Assembly: GCA_024195265.1 (NCBI GenBank)
Contig: JAJLRJ010000014.1
Coordinates: forward strand, 18,309,959 to 18,373,958
DNA from: Dendrophyllia cribrosa
Taxonomy: Eukaryota > Cnidaria > Anthozoa > Scleractinia > Dendrophylliidae
DNA: 64,000 nucleotides
Direction: 5' to 3'
Shown here piece after piece: positions 18,017 through 32,200 of the stretch (the first letter of the stretch is position 1; each line of letters begins with the position of its first letter). A program made the translations under genes and the position numbers. Below the pieces are notes generated by a model. It made no database searches. It saw only the letters and a program-made list of their open reading frames with translations, and was not told the DNA's origin.

Positions 18017-21000
18017 CTGCGAAGGAAAGAAAGCAAAAATTCAATTACAAATTTTGTCTGCTACCCAGCTAACTACAACTTTCTTCTACTAACTTATCGG
18101 TCCTTCGAATTTGGAGGTAAATATATTCTCCAGATGATATTATGTTTGTCTAAATTCAGGCTCCAGTTGTTCAAAAGGTGGATAGCGCTATCCACCGGAT
18201 AAATCACTATCCAGTGGATAAGTATTAACAAAATCCATTGTGTTATCAACTGGATAGTGATTTATCCGGTGGATAGCGCTATCCACCTTTTGAACAACCG
18301 GGGCCAGATGGTTAGAGATGCTTTGTGATTGGCTAAAAAATCTCGCGCCACTTTCTCAACCAATCAGAAGTAAAAGCTCAAGTGAAAACCGCTCTATTTA
18401 TAGAGCAGAAATGATTAGAATTCGCTTCGCCAGCAATGTTTCACGATATAAACACTTACGTCCATAACTCCATCTTTGGTTCTCATCAAGCAGTCGCTGT
18501 TTAGCCTCTGAAAACTCGTCTTTTAGATCACGCTGTCGCTGCCTTAGAGACGCAATCCGTGACTTTCTTTCTTCAGAATCTTGCCACTGATAGAAAAAAT
18601 ACAAAAATTAATAATAAGCGAAAACACGAAAAGAGAAGGGCTAATTCACCTTTGAAAATTAAAATGGTGGATTGGTGGTCAGGCGAAGCGAACAATAGAT
18701 GTCATAAAAAGACCTGATTGATTACGAAAAGGATAATTCGATAAACTGACAATGTGAACGTTTTATATGGAAGAATGAAGTCGATTTTTACCTGGAAATT
18801 AGGATCCATAGCCTTCTGTATCTTCTCCATATCTTCCACTTCGTAAACTTTGATTTGAACAGGCTCCAGGGACTTTCTCGAGAACCAGCGTCTTGGCGAG
18901 TACTTTCGAATTCTGGAACCAGTACCCGGGGACGCAGACCGGCTTCTGCTGTAAGACCCTACAATAAAACGACATTTAATTAGCCAAGATTCAAAAAAAG
19001 ATAAGTGACAATTGCTTATACTAGCTAGAGCGGTTTTGGATTGACTGGCTTTTGTTAAACCAAAACTTAATCACTCTGGCTAAACAATATAAATTAATGC
19101 ATTAAATAAGAAGAACTCAAAGCGAATACATGTAACAGGCGCCCAGCGCGGAGAAACGAGTGCCACAAAGACACGACTGGTTTTGGTTTTACTTTTAATT
19201 GATTGAGAAAGTGGCACGAGCTCAGCCTAGTTCCCAGGCCTGTAAAGAGCTCTCGTAGAGCTTTGGGACCGAAGCGCGCTCGCGAATAGCGAATTTCCCA
19301 ATCAGCTCGATGGGTGACGTCACATTCAATTACGCGCCAACTAAGGACGACTCAGAACGAGGCTGGTACGAGCTTTGTTAACCAATCAAAGAGTATTTAA
19401 AAATCAAAAATAAGGCAAACGCGAACTGTTTACGATGCTTGGAACCCGCTCTAACAACAACACTTGAAAACACTCAGGATTTTCTCGACACTTGAAAAAA
19501 CCGCTCTAACATTGACGGGATTGCATTTCTGAAAGACTTTTCCAAAAGGGATGAAAATTCAAACCTCTATACCACGACTCTGTGATTGAAGAAGTTAAGA
19601 GAAAGGTATTTTTCTTTCTTACCTTTTCTTTTTCCGCGGCTTAATCCTTTCTCACTGCAGCTATCACTAGAGGCGTGGCTAGCATCGTTACGCATACTCT
19701 CATAACCACTACTGCTGGCCGCGTCAGATCGCGAAGACACTAAAAAAGAAGGAAAGGAAAGCAAGCGTTAGGTTTAATTGTTGTATCAAGATTGACAGAA
19801 AGAAAATACACAACGTTTTACGGAAAAAAGGGTGGAATACGTCGGAAACAATCGTGAACAATTCTGTGAACAAAAGAAACATTTTAAAACCTCTACTTCC
19901 TAAAAGATAAAAAAAAACATAGTTGGATGTCGGCGTGAAATATGGAAAACTAAAATCAGAAAATATTAAAACGCATTGAATTATTTCGGCCAAATTAGGT
20001 GAATAGATCCATAAATGAGGTCATAAAATAACAAACACGAATGCATTATTGAATGAATGTCCGATTGTCTTTAGGAAGATAAGCAATTTGAATTATCGCC
20101 CAAACTAACCTGTTCTCAAATGAGAAAGAATAGCAAACGCCAACAAAGCGAGTCTATAAACTTACTTGACTTTGCTCTCTTTAGCGACCGACTTCGACCG
20201 CGGAAGCCTGGGGAGTCTGGAATACTACTGTCACTTGCATGACCGCTGCTGTAACTACTGCGGTCTCGCCTGAACAAAAACAGAAGAGAAAAAAAAAACA
20301 CGAGGTAAAGAAACAAAATTGAGAAAAATAGTTGGGACAACCCAAAAATGTTTTATACTCAAATGTATTGACCTACCCACGTACGAATGTTTGCTGAGCT
20401 TTTACACAACACACGTTATGATATTTTTAATCGTTTTGCGTGTGTTTAGAACATTGAAGTTGATTCACAAAAACTACGCAACCCTTTCTTTTCAATCACA
20501 CCAAAGACATTGCCTTCATAGCAAATAAGATGCAAGACTGAAATCAATCGTGATATGAATTAAGCGTTCCCCAACCCTGCCTCTGGTAACATGTGTTGCT
20601 ACAATGTGTTAAATAACAACACGAAATCCTATGGTGTGACCATTCAAATGGAACCTCTTTAGGAGCACTTTGGCGTGGTACCATTTGTTTTTCAATATTT
20701 TGCAAAATGAAATTTGGGATTTTTCTTTCATCCACTCACCCGAAAAACTTAAATCTTCCAAACTTTCCAGTCCTTGTTGGAACAGGGGTGGCTGGTCCCG
20801 ACATCTCATCCGCTGTCACCTCTTCAGCTGATACCACGGGCTCATGCTGTATCCAGACCACCTCTGTACTTTCAGCATTGGCACTGCTCTTCTCCGTACT
20901 CGACGACGTCAACGCCAGTGTAGACGCGCTTTGCGTGTCAGCAGCAGCCGTTGTAAACGTTGCCACAAATTCCCCAGATAGGCGGTACTGGCGGTTGCCG

Positions 21001-24000
21001 CTTCCCTTGGTTGCGACTGCGTTTTGCGTGTCCTGTGTGTTCGGAGGAGAATCGGAGGGAATCGTCGCCACAAATTCGCCGGATAATCGGTAAACGATTC
21101 GTGGCGGCGCGCAACGATCGTGGAAACGCGCGATGAACTCTTCTTGCGGCGCGTACGGCGTCTCAGGCGGCAACGGAATACACTCTATGATTGGTCTTTC
21201 CACAGAAACGGAAATACCAGTAGAAGGTATTGTTGATAGTGTTCTCGTGGATGGTGTATCTTGTCTTGATGGCTTGTCGGCCTTCTCCGCGAACTCTGTA
21301 TCCGATAATTCTGAACCACAGTAAGTTAACTTCACAAAACTGGACACAGAACTAACTGATGTGCGGTCGCTTCGTTTCAATGGACTATTAACCTTTACGT
21401 AATGCATTTTACTCTCACTGTCCTTACGCGCGAGACTTTCTGATGCGCCAACATTAGGGTTGACTGAATCGTTCAGCTTCTCCTCACCTTCGATAACGCA
21501 AGTTCTTTCTACACTGCTGGCCTTTTCGAAATTGTTGTTTTCATCCTCACTTCCAAGAAACTTAACACTAGTTTTCACATTGCCAACCGAGAGCGACGAA
21601 AGCATCGGCGTTGAGTCAAAACGTGTTTTGACAACGCCTCGGCGTGGTGTACACCACGGCTCCGTCTTAGCCGTCATAGAGCTATCGCTCGACTCGTCTT
21701 CATCTTGCATTTTACCAATGTACGGCGCAATGTCACTGTCATAGTCCCTTTCGTTCCTATACCGCAGCTTAGGACTGGAGATGACCCTCGCGGTCTCTGT
21801 ACTTGTGCGTTTCTGTGGCACTAGGGGAGGCAACAGAGTATCATTGTTCGACGTGTCACACGAAGCCAGAGGAACAATGGGTCGGTTAGACCTTGGGCGT
21901 GGTCGGCGATGCTCGGGATGACGAGCAGCCGGACGGACATACCGCGATGAGAACTTTTCGCCCTCGCACTCTCGGAGTTGCTCTGTAACGAATTTTTGAA
22001 GAAGCGAACGCAGGTCTCCCTTATTGTGGTTATCAGAAATATTACCCATGGGACTATTCTCCTTGTCTCCTTCAACGCAAACAGTTGTATTACCATCATC
22101 AATTTCTACGCTGACTATACTGTAGCTGCAGCTGGCGCGGTTCTTCGCGCCGTTTCGCGAATCGGCGGACGTTTGATTCAGGTTTGACTCGACTGACGGG
22201 AACTCAGGTATGGGAGATAACGCTTTACTGTGGAATGATTTCGATACATGAATATCCTCAAGTTCATCTTCGGTAGACGAAGACTGGGGCGAGGGAACGA
22301 GGCGGTAGAACGTTTTCATTGGCGTTTCAAACGTGAAACTGCGTGTCCCATCCGTGTCAGAATCCGTGGCACTATCATCTGAGCCTTGACGGTGGCCGGA
22401 TTTATGTTGGATGGTTTTCTCCGCTGCGCATGCGCTCACATCCTGCAAGCGCTCCTCTAGTTCCGGAAACAGAACATCGGTTTCATTTCCGGTGAAATGC
22501 CTCTCTGAATTATCATCTCCTTCCATTTCATTTTCCCCTTCGCAAAAAGCTTCGGCGATGATTGCATGGTCCGCGTTCTCCTTTCCCCAAACGAGCTCAC
22601 AGTCATCGTACGATAAATCTTCGGAGCTCGTCTCCCGAGTTTCTTCAATGACGTAGCACAGCTCGCCGGTGTCCGAAGTCGGGGAGGGTGGCAGACAGTT
22701 TTTGATGAGCTCTGTAGTTGTCTCACTGTTGCAATGACTTCGGTTCTCGTAGTGATGTGTCACTTCGTAATCGCAGTAATCACGCTCGGAATTAAGCGAA
22801 TTCATGGAGTCGGTTGTCTTACAATGGCGATAAGAAGCTGTGTTACCGTGATTGCGTGACAATTCATAATCATGCAAGTCCTGCTCCATGTTGAGAGATT
22901 CCATCGAGATGGAGTCCGTCTGAAATTCATTCACAGCCTCGCAGGTGAGGAACGAAAATGACGGTGCCTTGGCCATCACAATGCTCTCCGCGTCTGATGA
23001 TTCGCTTGAAGTCTCAGGACTCATGACGCGGGCACGGAGTTTAGGTTCCTCCCCTGGGAAAGACTGTACAGGAATAACTACAGTGCTGTGACGAGAATTC
23101 ATAGCTTCATCAACATCAAGGTTAGGCCCAAGCCTGGATGGTAGAACCAGTGTATTCAGTTCTGGTGTTGGGGGCTGATGGGGCTCCTCAAACTCACTTT
23201 GTTGAGTCTTAGTTCTTTTTGCTTCTTCCTTCGCTCTTTCTAGACTATTCGTCGAACCGTCCTTTTTATCAAGAACTCTTTTCCGACTTGCCGCTCGGTT
23301 TTCCGGGATAATTTCGATTTCAGTCTCGTAACACGATTCCTCGGTGTAACATTCGCTGCTCTCTCCTTCTCCTTCTTCTCGCTTAGAAAATTTTTCTTCT
23401 TCTGCTTTTCCCTCGACGAGGCCTCCGCTATCCTCGCTTCCTTCCACTTCACGTTTTATCTCGTCACGGTCCTCTTTACAATCCGCTTCGTCGTTTTCAA
23501 TAGACTCAAGTTTCCTCACAAGGGACCTTGTACTGCTGGACACGTTCGAGTTCTTGATAGGGAGCCTAGTTGGCGGCCCCTCGTTATCTGTGAGGTCCCG
23601 GTCACTTATTTCCCCGTCAGGACCTACGTAAATCACGGTATCACACGATTCTTCGCCAGTGCTCGAGTTGTAATCGGAACTACCCGGCTCAACGATCGGA
23701 CAATCTTCGCGGAGTTTCTCGTTAAGCGCTGTGGTTCGTAGCCTTGGCTCGGCTGTCCGAAGTCTGGGCTTTCGGATTCGGGATTCGTCACAGGAGCTTT
23801 CGCCACCAGATGAGCTTGTACTAGATCCCTGAAAAACACGAACAAGTGAAGACATAAAATAATAAGAACCACAACAATATATATCACAGAAGAAGGAAAA
23901 ATCATAGTTATATACTTTAAAGCACAGGTACAAAATCTAATGCATTAATAATAAATATATGAACTATTTCTGTATGAGCTCGTCAAGAATGGACCTAAAT

Positions 24001-27000
24001 TCTAAAGTGATAATCAAGCTGCTATGCGAAGATTCTATCCTATTGTTCTTCGACTAATACTTTAATCTTTTCCAAAATCCAGTTGTATCCATTAAGTTAA
24101 ACCTTACAGTTGTTATCAAAACTAAAATAAAAATCTTATCGCCTTTTTTTCAAAAAAGCATTCCTAGTATTATTTCTTCAGTGATGTTCCGAGTGTAAGT
24201 GGTATATTAAAAGAATGCAGAATTGACTGCATTTGTCTCCGGATAAAACGGCCGGTCTTTCCAAAAAGATATTACCAAACAAACGGCAGAGTTAAATGTT
24301 TTATAACTTTAAGTTCTTCGCAGCACGAGAGGAAATTTCCTTCAAATTATTTAACAACAGGGCTCAAAGCCCATGCAAGGAGATAAGTATCATATCGCCC
24401 CAGGGACGCGTCTATAAGGAAAGATATCAAACTTAGGAGCAAAGAAAATCCGCCTTAGTACAAATATCGATCGGTGGAGATTGGTCTCTCCGCTAGAGTG
24501 TCTGAAGGAGCTGGTTTGTTTAAGTTTAGACCGATTAAACAAGTAAAATTCGTTTATGTTCTACTTTAATGAATTCTGAATACTTGTTTATCAAATGTAT
24601 TTTTAATTTTCTCAACGGGATATCAAGTCTTGAAAGCAATTAGAAAGTGTAAATCTAATTGCAAGTTTTGTTAGTGCTTTTAATGCACGAAAGAAAATTG
24701 AAGATGACAACTTAACTTTCTTAATGCATAACACTAATGTATAACACGTTCCTATCAACAGTCTTTAGGGGGTTGTAAATTCTTTTTCAAATCCTAATTG
24801 GTAGAGCACATTAATACCCAATATCTTATCAGAGAACAAATAACTCTTGAGAAACAAAAACTAATTTGTTCCCCGGCTTTAATTATTGCTTCAAGTTAGG
24901 CCTATGGAAGTAAACAATTATTGAAAAACGTCTCGGTACGTAGAAACTTCCTACGTTCCTTATGTTTGGTTAAACACTGAAGAGGTTTAACAGAAACAAA
25001 AATCCAATCTTTTAAGTTAGTTTCACATTTTGCACGATTCGCCTAATTACAGACGATTTGAGGTTAACTAGGCTGCAGTTTTGCATCCAGATTTTAAAAC
25101 TTTTAATTATTTGAGCAATTTTAACTTCATTGGTTGTTTTGACAACTCTTCCATATCTTATGAGTGAGTTAAATTGAATAAGATTATATATACCAGAATT
25201 AATTCCGGCGGTCGAACAAGTATAATTCTTTTGGTTACAGAACCTTTCTGCAATGACTTTGCACAAAATACATTTTTACATGTAGAACTGTTGAAGATGT
25301 GCTTGGCACTCGGCTACTAGCTATAAATTGTTCATGGACGCTTACGTGAATAACAGAAAACAGGCCAGTGCTGAGAGCACCAAATGAAAGAACAAAGTTC
25401 AAAATGCAGATTTACATTAAAGCAACAATTTTACAAGCAACAAATCAAAGTGGATGCAAGCACAGGTCGCGATCAATAAATCGAATTGACGACTTGATCA
25501 ATCACAGGTCTGCGAAGCTTATATCACACACGGCGAGGCAGTTAAATATTTTATTTATGGAATGATATCTCCTAGAAGCGTACAGGAATATTGTCTCGTT
25601 AACTCATAACTCGTGCTATACCACTTAATACATGCATTTTTCTTTAAAAAGGCTACGCGGTTTGAAAGGCTTGCAGTATGTATGTTATGTACCCAATTGA
25701 ATGTGCAAGTCCCAACAGTAAAGATTTCATAACTTACCAAATCTTTTTAAGTTCAAGTTCAAGTTCTTTTTCGTCAAGAGATTGTAAGAAATGCAACTCC
25801 GTCAAAGTTGAATTTCAAAATGACAGTGATTTACGAGGCTTATATTGCGGCAAACGTTTGCGCGTTGATGCAAGTAGGTCGGCAAAACCTTTTTAAACCA
25901 ATCAACTTAGCCGAAGGGAGGTATGCTGAATGGAAAGAATGCATCATGCATGGAATAACAAAAGATCAAAGGAATGAAACCATGTTGCAGCTGTTAACCC
26001 AATAACCTTACTTATTGTGTTCATCATACAAAGGGTGGATATCAAAAAGACCACAAAAATTAATTTTAATAAGCGCAAATAGCAAGACAATTCTGTTATC
26101 TGCGAAACACGAGCTTTATAATGACTTCAATTGATTTTTAGCTAGTGTTATCACGAGTCTTAATAAGATTAAGAACGTGCCAAGATACGCGACATTGAGT
26201 GGCAGAATAGCTTTTTCTTTCTTACATTAGCAATACGGGTAATCTTTAGTTGGTATGTGGCTTCCACTAAAAGATACAAATACGGTCATGGTTCACAAAT
26301 GACCATTGTGCCTTCGGGTCAAAGTCGGAGAGTTCGACACCAATCGGTAGCGTTTACCATTTATGGATAACAGTATGGTCACTATAATCAATACGTCTTC
26401 GGGTCAAAGACTTTAGAGACTTCAGAGACTCCGTCTTCCTTCGGGTCACTCGGAGAGTTCGTCACCAATCGGTAGCGTTTACCATTTATGGATAACAATA
26501 GGGTCAAAGGCTTTGAAGACTTCGGAGACTTCGTCTTCGCACTTCGCCTTCGTTTTTTATATATCTACAATTTTCTTAATATCAGTGAGAATTTAAGTTT
26601 CAACCTCACCTTTCCCTTCCGTTTGCGCAGCCGGTGAAGCCTGCTTGCAAGTTGAACGGTCGCCAGAGTTTCGGTGTAGAATGGAAGCGAGGGTGAGACA
26701 TGCGCAATCATCGTCGTACGACACGATGTATTCCCAATGGAGTCTACGAGCATGCGTGTTATCTTACTGGTTCTGTTAGGACAAAAAGAGAATAAACTAT
26801 AAGTTTAGAATAAAGGCTTAACCATTTTACTCCCGAGAAAATTATGGAGACATGAAGTGTAGTTCTAACTTTTGAGTCTGTGCACGAATTCCTATGGTGT
26901 GACCATTCAAATGAAATCTATTTGGCAGTAGTTTTGCACGGTGCCATTTGCTTTCAATATTTTAACAGGGATTTTTCTTGAATTTTGATTTTTGGCACTC

Positions 27001-29190
27001 TTGGGAGTCAAATGGTTAAAAACAGGCAGATAGTGACCCAAGACAGGGTTTCTCTTGCAGAAGGCTTTCAACGTTATTTATTTCATTATCTTCTGGTTAT
27101 TTGTTCTGAGGCAACAAAAATTATGAAGCGTCGAGTTTTGCAAGTCATTCTTGTCTAGGTTTTATCATCCACACTCCTTGATCTCTGAATTTATTCGTTT
27201 TGTTTGCGTTTTTCTATCGCTGTATGTCTTTATTTATAGTTTTCAGTAGAATTGAAAAGAATCTCTTTGTCTCTAAAATCACGTGACCCAGTTGCTTGAA
27301 GTTTATTGGCTAAACTGACCTGTGTGGCACGTGTTTGGCGCCATTTATGAGAGAAATGATCACGTTTCCGAGTCCAGATATGGACATGCTGCTTGCACCG
27401 CCATCTTTCTTGGACCCAGTGTACCCTTCGCAGCTGGCGAGATCGATCAAATGCAGCCGGGAACGGCCTCCGTGGACTGAGGATAGAAAATAAAAAAATT
27501 GAAAGCCTGCTTGGAACAAATACCATGCACCTTTTCAGAACCTCTAATTTCATTAGACCTGGGTATTACGCAGATGTATTGTTTTCGGGGTTGGGGTCCA
27601 TTGTTCTGTTATTTGTTCTATTGTTTTCTCAGCCAATCCTGTGGGGCGTTTCGAGACGTATATGCCACCTCGTTTGGAAGAGAAGAAGTTGTGCACACCA
27701 TTAAGACAATTCTACTGGAAAGCTTAGCCTAGAGCGCAATTGAATGGTTATACGTGCTAAGGAATGTATTTTCCTACCTCCTCCAGCATTTTTGGAGTTC
27801 TTTTCCACGCGGTACTGATAGATATGCACCGTAAAGAACATGTGAGAATTCATTTTTTCTTCCCAATCTTTGTCTTCGCCTGTAAAATGAAAAAGAGTCA
27901 GCCAAGATAAAGTTACCATTTTTAACCTAATGAATTTGTCTTGAATTGAGTTCAACGAAAATGGCGATCATCAGGCCTTAACCCTTTCACTCCCAGAGTC
28001 AATTATGAAGACATGAAGCGTGGTTCTAACTTTTGAGTCTGTTGATGAAATCCTATGGTGTGACCATTCAAATGAAACCTCTTCAGCAGTACTTTGGGTT
28101 GGTACCATTTGTTCTAACTTTTGAGTCTGTGGACGAAATCCTATGGTGTGACTATTCAAATAAAACCTCTTTAGCTGTACTTTTGCATGGGACCATTTCT
28201 TTTTCGATATTTTACAAAATGAAATTTGGGATTTTTTCTTCAATTTTTATGTTTGTCACTCTTGGGAGTTAAAGGGTTAATCTTTGCATTTAGGATTCCT
28301 ATACGGAAAGGAAAAAGTTAGAAATAAAGCACCATAGCCCACCTTCAGGCTGGTTGTTCAGCGGTTTTGTTCTTGAGGCAATGGCTGCGTCAAGATAGTA
28401 AGCTGCCTTCTCAGCGGTCGGCGCGCGAAGCTCTGTGGGATTGATCTCCTTGGAAAAGAAAAAAAATTGCTATGAATTCATGACGACCAGTAACAAAGTA
28501 GGTATGGTGTTGGTTTTAATCAAATTCCTGAGCGCCAAAGAACCAAATTCAAAAATCCGGGCGAAAATAAAATGTTTACCTGAGCTCCACCATTGCGATC
28601 TTCTTTCAGGAACACGCTGGGGCTTGGATCACCCGTGCCGTTTTCTGTTCCTGCGAAAAAAACACAGCATTTTTTAGACAAATCGGTAAATGGTGAAACT
28701 GACTGGAAATGAAAGACCTGTTATCACTCTCATTACCTGTAGCTTGTTCCGAGAGTAAATCCCGAACGGTTTCGGATCGGCCAACGATCTCAACTGCTGA
28801 AACGCGAACGGAAAATTTTGTACCAGTTCTGAAATGAATAAATGAAAACGCAAAAATTAGAAGGAGAAAGATACAGTTTCTTTAACATAATTAAGCTCCT
28901 ATTGTTAGATTCTCATGACTTGAGTATGTTTGTGCTGAAAACGATTATTAATCATATTATATTTCCCTTACTTTTGTTTTTGGTCGCTTATAAGTTTAAA
29001 CAGCCACGACAGAGCACAGGGAATCAAACCCAAAGTCTGCTCTTTCTCGTCTCGGCCAACCATAGTGTTGGTTTTTCCTGAAGAAAAGAGATAATCACTA
29101 AAAGACAAATCATGAACATTGAAAATGACATAAATAAAAACAACATCAAATATTTATTAATTCGTTCGTAATGCATCAGAGACCCGGTTT

Positions 29191-29225
<35 letters not shown>

Positions 29226-32200
29226 ATTCCCTATAATGGGCTATACGGGGATGCTCCGCCCGAAAGGGGTACCTTTTTGAAGCTGGAGGTATATGAAAGG
29301 GTAGGGATTTCACGAGTTGAAGTGTATGAAAGGGTAGGGATTTCACAAGTTTAAGTATATGAAAGGGTAGGATTTCACGAAGTATAGGAAAGGTTAGGGA
29401 AAACACGAGTTGAAGTATAAAAAGTGTAGGGAAAACTGCCATTTAAGTATTATAAAAAGCGCCTTCCAAAAATTATCAAACAGACGCACGTAAAGGTTAT
29501 ATAAAAGGGGTACCATTTTCAATGAAAGGTATATGAAAGGGGTACCATTTTCAGCGAAAAGTATATGAAAGGGGTACCTTTTCTGTCAAAAACAGTATAT
29601 GAAAGGGTAAGGGTTCGGACCTCGGGGCGGAGCATCCCCGTACAAAACTTTGTTGAGTACCCCCCCCCCCCCCCCCCCCCCCCCGGGATCAGAGACAAAC
29701 CTACCTAACCCAGCATAACCGTATGAAAATAGACAGCCATCTGATCCACCCACTACAGTTTGAAGAACATCCACTAATGATCCTGAACAAACTTCAACCT
29801 AAAAAGGAAAATTTGCACATGTAAATTAAAGTGCTTTCCTATGCTATTGTTTATTATGCTGTACGAAGTGGTTCTAACTTTTGAGTTTGTGGATGAAATC
29901 CTACAGTGTGACCTTTCAAATGAAAGCTACTGAATAGTACTTTCCTGTGGTACTGTTTATTATTAGGGAGCAAATATGGGGAGCGATTTAATTCCGGGAA
30001 TTTGTTCAGTGACCGCTTAATAGAGGTTTGACTGTACTTCTAAGCAGTAACATTCGTATAGTGTTAACTGTTGTCCACACTCACCTGATTGCAATCTGAC
30101 TCGAATATTGAGTCAAACGCAAACATCTTTGGCGCTGCCACGCCCATTTTTCTGTGCGTCTGTGACACGTGACCTACAGTGCTAGGATCGTACAGCGTGA
30201 CCTGTTTTCTTTTCTGATCCACCTTCATAAAGGACCCAGTCTCTCCCGGAAATGACGGACAGATTCGAAGCATCACTTTCACCTGCGGATTACAAATCGA
30301 GTTTGAGACAAGACGAGCGAAAGGACAAGCAAACCTAGTACGTTAACCCTTTCGCTCCCAGAGTCAATTATGGGGATATTTAATGTAGTTCTAACTTTTG
30401 AGTCATGGACGAAACCCTATGGTGTGACCATTCAAATGAAACCTCTTCAGCAGTACTTTTGCATGGTACCATTTGTTTTTCAATATTTTACAAAATTAAA
30501 TTTGGGATTTTTCTTGAATTTTGGTTTTTCGTACTTTTGGGAATTGATCAAAGAAAAAGAGGAAGTTTGTGCCACTAGACAGATCCTATTATTTCTTGCG
30601 CGTTTGGCACTTCCGTATTCATCCTTTTTAAGACACTACAAAGTTAATCTAGGAAATACGGTGACTAATTTTAGTCCCGATGACCCCGTTGTTCGAAAGT
30701 TGATTAACGCTTTGTTCTTCTGGTTTCTCTTTGTTAGAAAATTGCTGAAGGAGTCTTTCATGGACCCTATTCATTAAAGGCTGGTTTTCACTAGCGCATA
30801 AGCATAAGCACAAGCCAACATACGCAGACTCAGTAACGTGTTGATCATTAGTGCCTATTGTTCTGTTTTGTTCAAACAATTGGAACTAATGATCAACATG
30901 TTACTGAGTCTGCGTATGTTGGCTTGTGCTTATGCTTATGCGCTAGTGAAAACCAGCCTTAATAGACCATTTTACAGTTTTGTGCTTGGTGCCAGCATGC
31001 TGGCCTTTGAATGGAAGCGAGGCTGGAGGTGACCTTGTTATGATACAGACCTTGGAGCTTTTCAGATGTAAATTTAGCTAGTTAGCATGAGAAAAACATT
31101 ATTAACATATGAAAAGCAGAAAGGTTTGTATCAAAGCAAGGTCACCTCCAGCCTCGCTTCCATTCAAAGGCCAGGTCACCAAACACACAACTGTAAAATG
31201 GTCTATTCGCCACTTTAGAAACGAGAAGGAAACTGGGTCGAGTGAACTTTCGCAACGACTTCTGGGATCGTTACCGGGGATGCTTCTTTTGTCTCTTTCC
31301 CAGTAACAGTCCCAGAAGTCGTTGCGAAAGTTCACTCGGCCCAGTTTCCTTCTCGTTTCTAAAGTGGCGAATGGCGATCGATTAATTATTATTTTGTACG
31401 CGTGCTAATCAGATTAGCGCTACCGGTCTCGTTAGCATGTGCAGAATTTTTTCTCTAACATGAGAATAAGGTCTATAACTAAAGAAGTTGAATTCCAAAT
31501 TTATGACGTAAATCCTGGATTAGCCAAATCGATCTTCAAACAATCTGGTGCAGAATGCAAACAACTCCTACTGCCTAACTTGAGTATCAGGCCTTCCTAA
31601 GGGCAGGGGATTAGAAAAGCCTGAAAAGCTTGTTACTCGGGTTACGTCCTACCTTGCCATCAGTCCTCTTGCTGTGCATCTTAAGCAGGCCTGGTGGCAC
31701 AGCTGGGCTCGACACCCGAAGTACTTCCTTGAACTTAGTAGGGAAGGGGTAAGGCTGGACTTCTTTCTGTCCATACCGCGAAGGCGCTAATTCGAGGGAA
31801 GGCGAAGGCTCTTGCTTGTGACTGTGTCCTTTTTTGTGTTTCTTCTTCGAGGACATCAGCTTTTGAGCAGCTCTAAATAGAAATAAATGGTTGTTATTGA
31901 CCAAGCGTAAGCACCAGATGTAGGGACGTCGGGATGTACATCTGGACCGAACTCGTTTTTTTTAATAACATTTTTATTATTTTCATAACATAGTAAACGT
32001 TATTTGAAAACGTGCATTCCGAGTAATAAGCCGGCAAGCGTTCGGGCGACCAATCAACACTGTACGGTTAAATTTGTCTCGACCGCCTGCAGAGCGGGAA
32101 AACTATAAAACATTATTAAACATATTTGTGGTAGTTCATTTCTTACGAAAATTCCGCCTAATTCTTAAGTACCTGCATTTTGACGTCAAAGGTGAAAAAC

